Of a stretch of DNA of 64,000 nucleotides, positions 1 to 13,100 are shown piece after piece (within the stretch, counting starts at the first letter, position 1; every line of letters begins with the position of its first letter). Location: the NCBI GenBank assembly GCA_026874595.1, contig CM049306.1:6943519-7007518 (forward strand), written 5' to 3'. A model generated the notes under the pieces. It searched no databases. It was not told where the DNA came from and was given only the letters and a program-made list of their open reading frames with translations. Source of the DNA: Sipunculus nudus. Taxonomy: Eukaryota > Annelida > Sipuncula > Golfingiida > Sipunculidae. Both the position numbers and the translations under genes were made by a program.

Positions 1-3000
1 GGTGGCGACATTAATCTTTTATCATCATTAATCTTCAGCCACGAAGTGGTGTCCATCAAGCCGAATGTATTTATTTTAACTTCATTAAAGTGATTCAGGG
101 AGAATTATGGGGCCCATTTATAATAGTATCTTTTTGCTTTGATCGGAAAACCGTAACCTTCTGCATTTTTTCCTGACGCCCAGCAAATGATTGGAAAGTG
201 TCAATGCACGCCAGGTAGTAATATAAAGAAATATTAAAGCAGTGAAAAAAATACAGGCTTGTATTTTTTCTTGCAATGTTTCACCTGTATTACAATTTGT
301 GACTGTTGGATATATTTGAAGGTTATGTGTGTCAAGCTATATGACATATATAGCCAGTGGGGCATAAAATGAATATCTAATTGTGGGAAATCTTTCACAT
401 TGTGCCGTATTTAGTTATTGGTAATGAACAAAATTTGCTATCTAAAGTAGTGAACGTATCTGCTAGGGTAGCACCACCTTGTGTCTGTATGAAGAACTAA
501 TGCTGATGTCACAACAGAAATCCCATGACGTGCCAAACTATGTTTGATACCCTTATCAAGATAGTTTCCCTAAACTTATTACACGGTTGTGTAGTTACAG
601 GTTGGTTGCTCTGCTTTTCTCACACCTTTACTGACATGCGAGTTGTTTTGATTGAGACTTGGCCCTGAACTTATTTCAGCCAGCAGAGTCAATGCTTCTT
701 GCATGCGTCGGCTCAGCCGTCCATGATTGTTCAAACATGCAATATCCGGACAGTGGGCCTATAATAGATAATAGTGAAATCAGCGATTTATGAAAAATTT
801 TTGTTTACTACATTTTAAGGTTTTATATTTGACAAGTAAAATATACTACTACACTAATGACAGAGCGCGAAAAAGGAACCCTGTGAAAGTTTTAAAAACA
901 AACAAAAAAACGCAAAAAATTCGGCCCTGCCAATATAAAGGCAACCACAGTATTATGCATAAGACAAGCTGATCACTTAACAGGTCTTTTATGTACAGTG
1001 GTCCCAGCTTTGATCAAAGGATCTGATAAAATAGGTTACCATTCACATTAAGGTACAGTCTCATGAATTGAAATTCTGACCAAAGTGGGCAGTATATGAG
1101 CAATAATCAGAGTAGCTCTACGCTTGATGAAGATATATTGAAAATATAATACTATTGATGTACATGTAAAATGGTTGTTAAGTTATTAACAGTAGGTGGT
1201 CACTTGTTCTGGGGGTTGCTTTAACCTGGGACAACTTGGAACTGTTTTATTAAATAGCTGTTCTCTCCCAGCTGTTTGTATAAATGTATTTCACCTTACA
1301 CATGCTATTTTTTGAGAATATCTCCTGTTTCTGTTCCTAACACAGCACCTCTTGGCATTCTGTAGTTTCTGACACTCGAGTTCTGCAAGCCATGATTGGG
1401 ACAGCACCAGTTTCAAGTGTCAGTGCTGCTGGCTTACAAAATTTACATTCATGAATCCAGTTTCACTTTAAATTGTAATGGTTTATGGCTTTCTTGCATG
1501 TAATGGAGTGCATTTACCTTTGCAAACAAAGTGGCTGGGAGGTTATGTATTAGTTTGTCTTCATGTCTTGTTGTTTTTCTATATACAAGGTATCTAAAAA
1601 AAAGAATGTTTTTTCTGGTTTTGGGAACAACAGATCTGGAGGGAAAAAGTCATTTGAATTTTGGAGCTCGACGAGATCCAGATGTGGAATAGGAATGTGT
1701 TCAGTGTAATAGTGTGAACTGTGTGTCAGATTAAAATTTATCAGAAAGAAATTTGGACATTTCTTAATTTGTAGCACTCTCAGTGAGGTAATCCATTAGC
1801 TGTATTGATGAATCATAACTGTTTTAGCTTTGGCAGAGGTATATATGCTCACTCTGTGATCCCTGGCTCTGTTTGTTCTTTACACTGGCGGTGAATGATG
1901 AACATCATCCAGGTCTGCACTTAGTGAAGTTCATGCATGAGACATATCCTGGATATCAGTGGATGGCTCCGTCGTTAGATCTGCTTGTTCTGTTGCTTGT
2001 AATAGCTGCTATAGACAGACTGAATGTTTATATAGAAAGTTGTTACTATAACAAAGGAATTTCAACAACAAAAATATCACTACAAATATGTCACTTGCAA
2101 AACAATCAGTATAACACATGACTTATTCTTAGCACATATCTTAAAGGTGGAAGGGTGAACAGATTACTGTCAGAGATTAATGTCAGTTTACTATTAGGCT
2201 CAGCATCAGCTGATTGAAAATTCAAATTAGGAAGAACTGATCTCTCTCCACTGAGCAATGGAAAACTTGTATGGGAACAAAATAACTAAACTAACACTTT
2301 TTGACTCAAAAAATGTACTATAAAGTTGTGCTATCGATAGACTGTAAATTGTTGTTGTATCAACTAATCATGTGTTAATGTGAATACTACTTTTTGATTT
2401 GTTATATCAACACTGGCTGGATTTGATTTTAATGTTTGTTTATGTTCAGGCCCCGAGGCAGAACAGGGCCAAGGTAAACATTTTGTGGTGTACATATTTG
2501 TCTGTTTTGATGTGATGCCACCTCTGTCTGACTGTGCACATGTTTGGGCTGTGCCCTCAAACTGCATGAGCTCATTAATGTATGGGGATAATGGTGAGAG
2601 TAGACTGGTCCTGCTCCTCTCTGTCTTGTCAAACTATTGCCTGCCTATACATACCATATTTAATCCCTGGCTTTTGCAAGTGCACAACTGGTAGACTGGT
2701 TCCTTGCTCAGTTTTGGCCATAATAGAGAAGGTAGCTTGCTCCTTGGAAATCAGAAATCTGTCAAATGCACTACAGAATTTCTGGTAGATTTACGCTTTA
2801 TAAAACTATTATTATTAATTTCTACTCAGCTTAGTCTCTAGTATACCAAGGCAATATATTTACTTTTGTGTTTGTGTGTTTATGTGTATGCAGGTGATTA
2901 TTTTTATGTTAACAAAAGTTTTATTGGGCGGAGATGAGTGAGGACCAGTCTAAATGTCTTAATTTAAAATGGTTCATATATGTGTACAGATTAGTTGAGC

Positions 3001-3992
3001 AGGGAACCAGTCTAAAGAAACCCTGCTGACATAGTCCCAGTTGGCATGGAGACTGATGGGAACGCTTGGAATCACGCGAGATTTCCTGCCTGTTTCCATG
3101 TTTCTCGATCTGTTGCCTTTGCCTAGGAGCTTATATGGTCATCTGTATTATTGTACCAATAGCAAGTTGTAATTACATTGGCATGAGTGCCGGCTTCAGT
3201 GAGAAAATACACTCATTGCATGCCTGCAAGATGATCTGGGCATTCTAGTCAGTAACTGTTGGTATTATAACAAATGGGGAATGCAGTGCATGGCGTACAA
3301 GCTGTAAACTTCAGTTTGACTTAAAATTTCAGTTCTCAGTGTGAACCATTTGATGATTTGAACCAATCAATATCAATTTATTGAAAATGAATTATTGTTC
3401 CACATAAATGCAGTCAGATGGCTGAAAAATAATCAATATTATAACTCCTGAATACCAGCTTAAAATATTCATTACCAGCAACCTAAGACTTGCCTAATTT
3501 TACTTTGATCTGATGGGAGGGAAGAGGGCTTTAAAATTTACAATTCCTTTATCCCATCCTCACTGCTTCTACAATCACAGCCAGCTGGGTGCCTTCCACT
3601 GTAGTAAAAAAGTGTCACATCTGTCTTGATTTCATTGTTTTGTAAATCACCTCGTCTCCCACTAAAGCATTTAACCTTGCTTAAAAAAATACCTGCAATC
3701 TGTAAATATTTATGATGACAAAATTAATCTCCTGGCAAGAAAACCTTTATGTATAGCTATGTGTGATGATTGATATTAGATTGTTAATAATTTATGTAAT
3801 AAAAGTGCTGTAATGATAAAAGGTGTATTCCTTAGAGGCATATACATTACAGATCAGAACATAGAATAATATCAGGAAAGAAAAATACGTTTTAATTTCT
3901 TGTTATTCATATAACATTGGAGTAAGGGGAAGTCTATGTCTGGTGTGTTATTTGGTATAACATCTGTGATATTTTGTGTTTTCTATAAACAG
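1..3992. other. NSD intron or upstream sequence, no exon recognised
   Basis: The first recognised exon starts at 3993 in the middle of a codon, so at least one exon lies upstream. I looked here for the expected preceding finger exon (a W-C-F-x-C stretch ending in G) and for the earlier PHD and PWWP domains and found none. The stretch is AT-rich and unique-looking, with only short open frames. It is most simply one long intron, possibly continuing left of the window. Confidence 0.5.
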
Positions 3993-4149
3993 GTGGTACA
4001 TTGCTGTGTTGTGAGAACTGCCCTGCAGCATTCCACGCTGACTGCCTCAAGATCAGTCCACCAGAGGGCTCTTGGTACTGTCCTGAGTGTACTGCTGGCA
4101 AGAAACCTTTGTATGGAGATATCATCTGGGTCAAATTAGGCAGCTACAG
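3993..4149 (+). CDS. NSD: NSD exon: PHD finger and start of PWWP
   Basis: It follows an AAACAG acceptor and ends at AG|GTAAAG. It begins in phase with GT completing a Gly codon. It encodes [17 protein letters not shown], the zinc-binding core of the PHD finger that precedes the second PWWP in NSD proteins, then [10 protein letters not shown] and the PWWP start [13 protein letters not shown] spurious minus-strand frame overlaps it. Confidence 0.93.
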
Positions 4150-7100
4150 GTAAAGTGTATTAATGAATGAAACCCAGAGAATGCAAATGTATGGACAAGA
4201 ACATGAATGATATGGAAGCCACTAAAGTAATACAAATCTTTGTTTCTTCAGAGCTCACTTCTCCATGTAATCTCATTAAATTAATATGTAGGTGACCTGT
4301 CATTTACCATCTACCAGGGTATATTAAAAGCCAAGTACCCCAAGTCTAACAAGTACTAAGTCCAACACACTAATGTAAAAACCCAAAAATACGTACAGAA
4401 CATATTCTGATTTCTGCTCCAGATTAACAGTAAAATTTACCGAACTCTTTTTATTTCATAAAGGCTCACCTCTTCACATGAATCATTGTAATCCAGCATT
4501 TGCGTACTGAGTGTATGAGAATACAGACTCTCAGGGATATGATTGCACAACCCCTATGGACATCATAGATGTACAGAGGAAAATTCATTAAGTCTCCCGA
4601 GATTTTTACAATTATAAAAGAAGAGATGAAACGCAAGTTGATAGCTTTATAAGTCTCTACATTTCATAATGGTTTAGTTAAGAAGAGAACATATTAGAAA
4701 AGAAGAGATAAAAAGAAATATAAAACCAAATTGACATATTCTGATTTGATCTAACTGATCAAAGGAGTAATGTAAGATTATCCCTGTTAGTCCAGTCCTA
4801 AGTGTAATATTAAAGAACATCATCCCACACTGTCTGCAAATTTGTATGGCTTATCTTCATTTAAATAACAAAACCATTCCTTGATGTGAAAAGATTATCT
4901 TGTTAACTGAATATGTCATTCTCAAGATGAGATGAATATAGTAAGACACACTCTGAATTTACCTTAAATGGGGTGGCCATGATAGGACTAAAGTTATTTT
5001 CCTGTATTTTCTTCCTGATATTTTTCTTTATGTTCTACAGGTGGTGGCCTGGTGAGATCTGCGTCCCACGGGACGTGCCTCTCAATATTCAAGGAATGCC
5101 ACATCAAGTGGGAGAGTTCCCTGTCAGATTCTTTGGTTCCCATGACTACTACTGGAGTCACCAGGCCAGGTCTGTATGCCATAACACCAAGATAAACTAT
5201 ACTCATACTAACAGCTGTGTAAAATATGTCATATCAAAACAGTATCAATATTAGCTATAATGTGATTAATATCAATAAACAAATCCTCCAACCAATCATT
5301 TCTGAAAAAAATACTCAGTCAATGTTTGTTCATGTAGGAACTTGTTAGCATCACCAGTCTTGGTTGGAGTTAATTTGTTCTGTATCAGATCAGCTTATTA
5401 TTGTCCTACATATGCTGACTAGGCTGCTGATTATGGCTGTCCTTAGATTTGAATTTCCTCTTTCCTCACTCCATTTTCTGCCAGAATAACTTTGTTGTTA
5501 AATATAGATATTAACAAAATAGAGAACTAAAGTAGTTCTTTTTATGACAATGAAAGACTCATGAATGTGGAATTCAGTTGAGCTTAAAAATATCTTTAGC
5601 TAAATGACTTTCAGTACTTAAGTTGGAATTGTTGTTAATTTTTTAGGGTTTTCCTTTTCCAAGAAGGTGACAAAGGATCAAGTGAAGGAGCTAATGCTAA
5701 AGGGTTGGCCAAAATCTTCAAAAAAGGCAAGCTGCATATTGAGTAGACCTGTAAATAAAATAAATGATTGTAGATGTCATTAGTATTCATGTTATTAGCA
5801 TACCATAAAGTGTCAAAATCACAAAGTTAACAAGGTATAAATTCCTCAAAAAGACAAGAGTAGTTGTTTTGGCTGACATATGACATTTATACAGGGGAAT
5901 AAAATTAATCATATACATTATTCCTGAAATTGTATAAATTTAGAAACCATGAATATAACTGAGAAAAAAGTGATTCTTTTTCTCACTTACTACTAACCCT
6001 TCAGGAACTAGGTTTGTGGTATTGATTTGTGATGTTTGTATATTTGTCGTTTCCAATCATGTGCAGGTTTCTTTGTCTTTAGCTGTCACTGAAGCAACGT
6101 TGGCTTTCAAAATTTGGCAAGCTGCCAAGGAGTGTAAGGAACAGCAGGAGATGGAGAAGAGTGAGAGGAAACCTCCCCCGTACAAGCACGTTAGGGTGAG
6201 TAAATGTTATCATCAAAATGTTATGATAGTAGATGAGTAGGTTATCATGCCAATAAGTTTCTCAGGTGTGTTAATTGGTTTCTTAAATTTGTTATGACTG
6301 TTTAACCACAAGTTCCATAAAATGGAAACCTCCACAATTAAACCTGAAACCACAGAATTGAGTGGCAAAAGTAATTACATTTGTAGGTAAGGGACAGTAG
6401 GGACAGAATAGTCTGAATCTTAAATGTCCTGTATTTTGGTAAATGTTAGTAGAGAAAATCTTATGATGTAAAGTTTTGAAATGCTGATTTACACCTGAGG
6501 AAGGGGGCTGAGCACCCAAAAGCTTGTGTACAAGAACCTACACACAGCTAGTCTTTTTCAAAAGGTGTCAACTATTTACATTACCGTATTTACTCGTGTA
6601 TAGGACGACCCCGTGTATAAGACGACCCCCCAATTTTAAGCCTCAAATTTGGGTACAAATTATATTTTAGCACCATGGATCTGTCAGCTACTGAATCACT
6701 ATGTGTCATGATCATGTAAACCGATGATTAAACTGGGCTATTATAACATTTCATTCTTCAAATGTTCAGTGGTATATTTCTTTTTATTAGTAAAAATGTG
6801 AAAATAGGAAAGTTAAAAGGAAATGTATGATGGAATAGACCAAAACAGGATTTTATTAAATATATAAAAGAATGTGTATATACAATTCAAAATGATGTCA
6901 TAAGAAACACCAGATAAAAATAAATTAGGCACTGAATTAAGCACTGATGCATTTCTGTGGTTGCCTAAACTGAAAAACAAAATGATAAAAAATTCAAAAG
7001 CTGTGATGCTATGAAAGTATTTTTAATACTATTTATAAACAATTAAATATTGTCAAAGTACTATAAATATTGCAAGCTGTTAACTAAATATGAAAAACAA

Positions 7101-10100
7101 TAAATTATAACTTGCGTGAAGGAATTTTTTTTTTTGGTTTTCAGTCAAACTTAACATACAAAAAATATGTGTTGATACAAAATTTCAAATTGATGTAGGT
7201 AAGAGATTGCATATAGACGACATTAAGCACTGAATTAAGCACTATGGTTTGCAGGCTTTTGGTCTGCAGGAATCGACAATTCAACTTGAAATCATAAATG
7301 ATGACTTCAACACCTGTGATGATATTAACGTGCTTACATAGCGATTAACTGAAATAATCATCATCAAAGCACTTAACTACCGGAAAATGGCTATGAACAC
7401 GTCACACTTGAAAACAAAATTACATGCAAATGTTCTTTTATCATAAATGGCTAACACACTGTTAAACTTCAGCCAAACTTCTGACAAACACTGAGTTCAG
7501 AAGCCTCCAAAGTCTGACTGATCATTAGCTGCATTAAATGCGGCGGTATCCAGGACCCTGAAATACGCCACATAAAAGCTTCAGAGTAAACTGGAGTACT
7601 TCAAACCCTTGTCGGAAAAAAAATCGTGTAAAATCAATAGTGCGTTTATGACAAGGAAACTTTAAGTAATCTAAGGGAGATATAGTACTTTATTCGAATG
7701 ACCAAGAAATTCAGCTAAATATTATGTTTTAGTATGTAAACAAGACTCACTTTTGAAACTTTGCAACCCTTGCGCTTGAAACTGTCTCAGAATCTGAAAC
7801 AATGAACTGCGTGACCTTTGCTCGCTGATCCAACACGGCCCGTTACCACTGGTTACACAGGCGGCGGCCGGCCAGCCGTGGCAGGGGGGAAACCCAGAGC
7901 AGACATCGTTCCCCGTGTATCACCGTTTATTAGGATAATACATATTCTTCTAATCAACATTTAAAGTGGACAAACACTGTCTAAGTGGTATGTTATATGC
8001 GCATTTGAGAATAACGGCCTGGTGAGTCCGGCATTGCTTGACAGCGGCCTTGATGGCGGGGGTCAGGTGTCCCCGGAACTGGTCCCACACTAGCAGACAT
8101 CGTTTCTTCAGAAGCGTGACCGTCATCACAAGTTGATCAAAGCTGTCACTGATGAGTTGTTTACTCGTTTAACCAAACATGTGCGCTACATTAATTATAT
8201 TCTGTGATAATTAATCATACTTTCTTAATGTTGTATGTTTGTCAGCGAGATTTGTTAAATATATTATTTATATTGGAACCAATTTGCTTTGATAATAATT
8301 TTTTCTACAACTGGTATCATGTGGAGAATGAAAATGGAATTTATTAGCTTATCGTTGAACTGGGCGTGACCGGTGTCGTTTAGGTTACCCGTCTGGACGC
8401 TTGGCGAAAGCGAAGGACGACCGCAATTTTATATATTCTTTTTCAGTAATACGGAATATTAAACCATGACAAGATAAAAATATGTAAAAAATACGATCGA
8501 CATACACGATTTAAAATTTGTAATTATTACATTGCCGACGATATGCATATCAGCGTGCCTTTTTGGGGAATGTTTATAGTTTATGGTTGGGCCGGGGGTA
8601 TTTGCGGGGAGGATACATGTCGGCCCGCTTGTGAACACAAGTCATGCATACTACGCCGCTGATATGACAAATTTAATAACGTGAGAAGGATAAACATCTT
8701 ACGTTAAACATCATACGTTCTTCTTGTAATAAAACATGTGATATGCTTTATAAACATTATATCAGACACATAAAAAAAGAAAATAAATACATGTCATTAC
8801 TAGAATCTGTGTATGGACGTTTTAAGGCTTGTGTTCTACTGACGCAGCACTGGTTGATATACTTACCGGTATCTTGTTTATCATTTTCGGTGAGCTTCAG
8901 GTGACTGTAAAACTTGTACCCGATAATAGGACGACCCCCCCACTAAGCCCTCCAAAATTTGGGAACCAATTTGTCGTCCTATACACGAGTAAATACGGTA
9001 CTTGAGAAAATCTGAAATCATTTTGATATTCAGTTTCAGAAGAATAAAAATATACCAAATGCTGACATGGTTCCTCAGACACTGTGATATTATATTGTAA
9101 AATAATATGTTTTTTGCAGACTAATGTTCCGATAGGGAGTGTCCAGATACAGAAAGCTGACCTCGCAAGCATTCCTTGCTGTGAGTGCAAGAAAGACTTG
9201 GAGAACCCCTGTGGATCTGATGTGGACTGTATCAATCGCATGATGATGTACGAGTGCCATCCTGCCGTCTGTCCTGCTGGAGAGAGCTGTCAAAATCAGC
9301 GCTTCCAGAAGCGACAGTATCCCCATTCCATTCCGTTCAAGACTGATAAGAGAGGCTGGGGACTTAAAACACTGGTCAACATTAAAAGGGTAAGTGTTAG
9401 AGGCTTGGGTTTAAAACACCAGTCAACATTAAAAGGGTAAGTGTTAGAGGCTGGGGTTTAAAACACCGGTCAACATTAAAAGGGTAAGTGTTAGAGGCTG
9501 GGGTTTAAAACACCGGTCAACATTAAAAAGGGTAAGTGTTAGAGGCTGGGGACTTAAAACACTGGTCAACATTAAAAGGGTAAGTTTTAGAGGCTGGGGT
9601 TTAAAACACCGGTCAACATTAAAAAGGGTAGGTGTGATAGGCTGGGGGCATAAAACACTTGTCAACATTAAAAGGGTAAGTGTTAGAGGCTGGGGACTTA
9701 AAACACCGGTCAAAATTAAAAGGGTAAGTGTTATAGGCTGGGGACTTAAAACACCGGTCAACATTAAAACGGTAAGTGTAAGCATAAGTAATGATTATGT
9801 TATTAAAAATATTTTTGTCTAAAACACTGGTTTCATGTTTAAATATCCAACTCAGATTAACTGTTACGACCATACATATTGGAAGTGAAAAATTACTGCA
9901 AATTTATTTGTTAATTATCTGGCCATGTTAGTATTGGTTGATGCTGCGTAAAGAGAATAAAATTGAGTTGTCTGATGTGATAAAATATGTATGTCATTTG
10001 TGAGTGTAAATAACTTTATATTTATCAAGTATATTTTGTATTTGTGAAAAGCACTTGAAATCACAGAAACATTTACAAAAACACATTTGTGTACCTTGTT

Positions 10101-13100
10101 TCTCCAGTAGACTTTCAGTAACAGACCATGGTCATTTAATAGTTAAAGCATGCACCACTGGTGAGTTAGTTACGATTTCATTTATATGTAACAATGCAAC
10201 CCAAGAGATACTTAATTGAAAGGGCTTTTTTTTCACAGTGATGATCATTTAAGATGGTATGTTAAGTATGATACAGAGAACATAAAAAGTGTGTTATAAT
10301 TCAGTTTGGAAGCCATTTTGCAAACTTGTTATAAAGAATTAACCAAACTTACTCTCAAAAATTTATTTCAAAAACAAATATAAAATTTATTTCCAAACAG
10401 CCAATCATATTCAAAATTTGAATAATGTGGTTTTTACCTGTACATTCCTGTAAAGACATTTATTTAAAGTAGGAAATGGCATTCCTTCTGGTGGTCATAT
10501 TGTAACATAAGCTTCTTACAGTACCGACACCGTATTGTTGCAGGTGACAGCCATGGTTTTAGTAATTTTAATGTTCTTCTGTACAGCCATATGCACTTCA
10601 AACTCCAGCAGGATATAACCTCTCGCTTTGAGGAGCTGGTGATATGTTAACGTGACCATATCTTGCATTTTGTCCACAGGGGGAGTTTGTGAACGAGTAC
10701 GTCGGTGATCTGATAGACGAGGAAGAGTGCCATAAGAGGATAAAGAAGGCACACGAAGAAAACATATCAAACTTCTACATGTTGACGGTAGATAAAAATA
10801 GGTAAGATGCATAATCAATACAAACAAATTAATGAAAATTCATGCAAGTAAAGGAACTATTACAAATTTGTATGGGAGTTTAAAAAAAAACTAGTGTGTC
10901 ATTTATGGGTAAAGGTTTTGTGGCAGTAGAAAGTACTCTGTGCTCAAGGCTTTTATAACTGGAATTATCAGACATATTTAGAAATTTTCTAGACTACCAG
11001 CATAGGGCCGTAGTGTCCAAAATGGATCAGTGTCAGTCACCCCGAGTGTCTTTACAAATGCTTTTACTTGATTTTTTGTGACCATGTTTTGAAAATTATG
11101 AGATCCTTGAACACTGTCAACCACACACAAATTTACTACATGATGGATCAGAGAAGTGACCGCAGGGTCCCAACACAGATTCTTTTCAATATTAAAATGC
11201 AACACATAAAAATTCATGATTTTTGGTAAATTTTCAAAAACATGAAAAAAGTCATGAAATTTGTACGCAGGCTGTCTAAAAATGCCTATCATCCATGCTT
11301 GTTTTTCTGTCAGTAAATAAGTAATGATTAAATGAATTGCAGCAACCACATTTTTGCAAATCCAGGGGGTCAAAAGGTCATGAATTTCTGTTTTAGGAAA
11401 TGAAAAAGTGATGAAAAATGCTTGAAAATCTGATTTTCTGTAAGTGTAGTGATAAGCATAATTAATATGAGATACTGAAAGTCTTTACCTTTTAACATGG
11501 TCTGCTGTAACAGTTAAGAGATTTTTGTATGGATAACATATTTTCACAGGCTGTAGTGGTGTTTTCCAGTAACTTTTAAGGCATTTTTGTACGAGGACTG
11601 GTGTATTTTTACAGGATCATAGATGCTGGTCCCAAAGGCAACTTGTCTCGCTTCATGAACCATAGTTGTCAGCCCAACCTGGAGACCCAGAAGTGGACGG
11701 TTGCCGGGGAGGTCAGAGTGGGTCTGTTTGCCATCAAGGATATCCCTGCTGGTCAGTAGCTAACGTTTAATATTCCTGCGTGATTTGCCTGCCATAGAAT
11801 ACTGTATGTTCCAGCTACTTGTATTGTTAGATGGACCATTTTAGGCTAACTTTGTAGGTTCTACAATAGAATTATACATACTTAAATAAAGTTACATGAT
11901 TGAATATTATGATGCATTTGAACTCTTCAAACTCCCTATTGATCGATTTGAACACAGAAAAAAAACATGTGTCAGAATGATCTCGAAATACCTCATGAGG
12001 CTCTGAGTGTAAATAAGAAGTTGAAATTTGTGCCTTTTGCCAAGGCAGAACATAATTCTATAGCAAAAACATCTACAATTTTATTTACCTTTTATCATGT
12101 CCGGAAAAGCAGAATTTCAGCCCCTGTGCACAATGTGTTATTTTCCTGTTTTATTTTAATGTTACAGGTACTGAGCTGACATTTAACTATAACCTGGACT
12201 GCCTTGGCAATGAGAAGACAGCTTGTCAGTGTGGAGCCTCCATATGCAGCGGTTTCCTTGGTGTGAGACCCAAGGTAGGTGTACTGGTCATGTTTCACTG
12301 ATTGTAGTCCATGTAATGAAAAGAGAGATTGCATTTTACACGTGTAAAGAAAACCAGGCTTTTAATTGTACATGAATATAAGGTATATCAGTCTTCACTA
12401 TGACATGAGCAATATTTTAAAGTTAACCTTAAGATATATATAAGAATCATAGCTGCAACTTAATTTTAAACCTAGAAACAGACCAAATGTAATATTTTAT
12501 TGAATGTCAACAAAATTGTCTATAGTGTATGTTGTTGGTGTAAATAAAGCATGATGTACTTATATTTCCAGAGTTCTCATTTTCTGTTGAAAAAAATACC
12601 TTTGTCTTGATGATGCTGATGATGCTTGGTATACCGTGTTAATACTGTAATGGTTATCTACACAGCTACTACACTTTAAAGTAGGTTAGAGATAAGGACT
12701 CCTTGTGGAGCTACATGTTTAATAAGATTGAACTTAATCAAACACTAGAATCCAGTGGTCCCTGTTGGTAACAAATAACATGATGTCAGATTATAACTTG
12801 CACTATTTGTAACTGGTAGACGGACGCTGCTGCAGCTGTTGAAAAGAAAATGAAAGAAGGAAAAAAGAAGAAGAAGAAGAAGAAAGGGAAGATGACGTTT
12901 AAGCGGGAGCACGAGGACGAGTGTTACCGGTGTGGGGAAGGGGGAGAGCTGGTCATGTGTGACAAAGGAAACTGTCCCAAGGCCTACCATCTACACTGTC
13001 TCAACCTGACCAAGCCACCGCATGGTACGTTCTGGTGTAACATACAGTGCCTAGATCCATGTCTGTGGTAAAAAGACCACCTGTTGGACTGACAAAGAGT

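Noticed and set aside
2450-2473. Possible 24-base microexon between TATGTTCAG and AAG|GTAAAC in front of the first NSD exon
   Set aside because: The exon before 3993 should encode the first half of a PHD finger; this segment does not, and its peptide matches nothing I know at that position.
9444-9873. Minus-strand open frames with a repeating [10 protein letters not shown]-type peptide
   Set aside because: They are the reverse reading of the 48-bp minisatellite, which is derived from a + strand exon.
10978-11373. 131-codon minus-strand open frame
   Set aside because: It lies inside an NSD intron, with no domain, no splice context and low-information composition.
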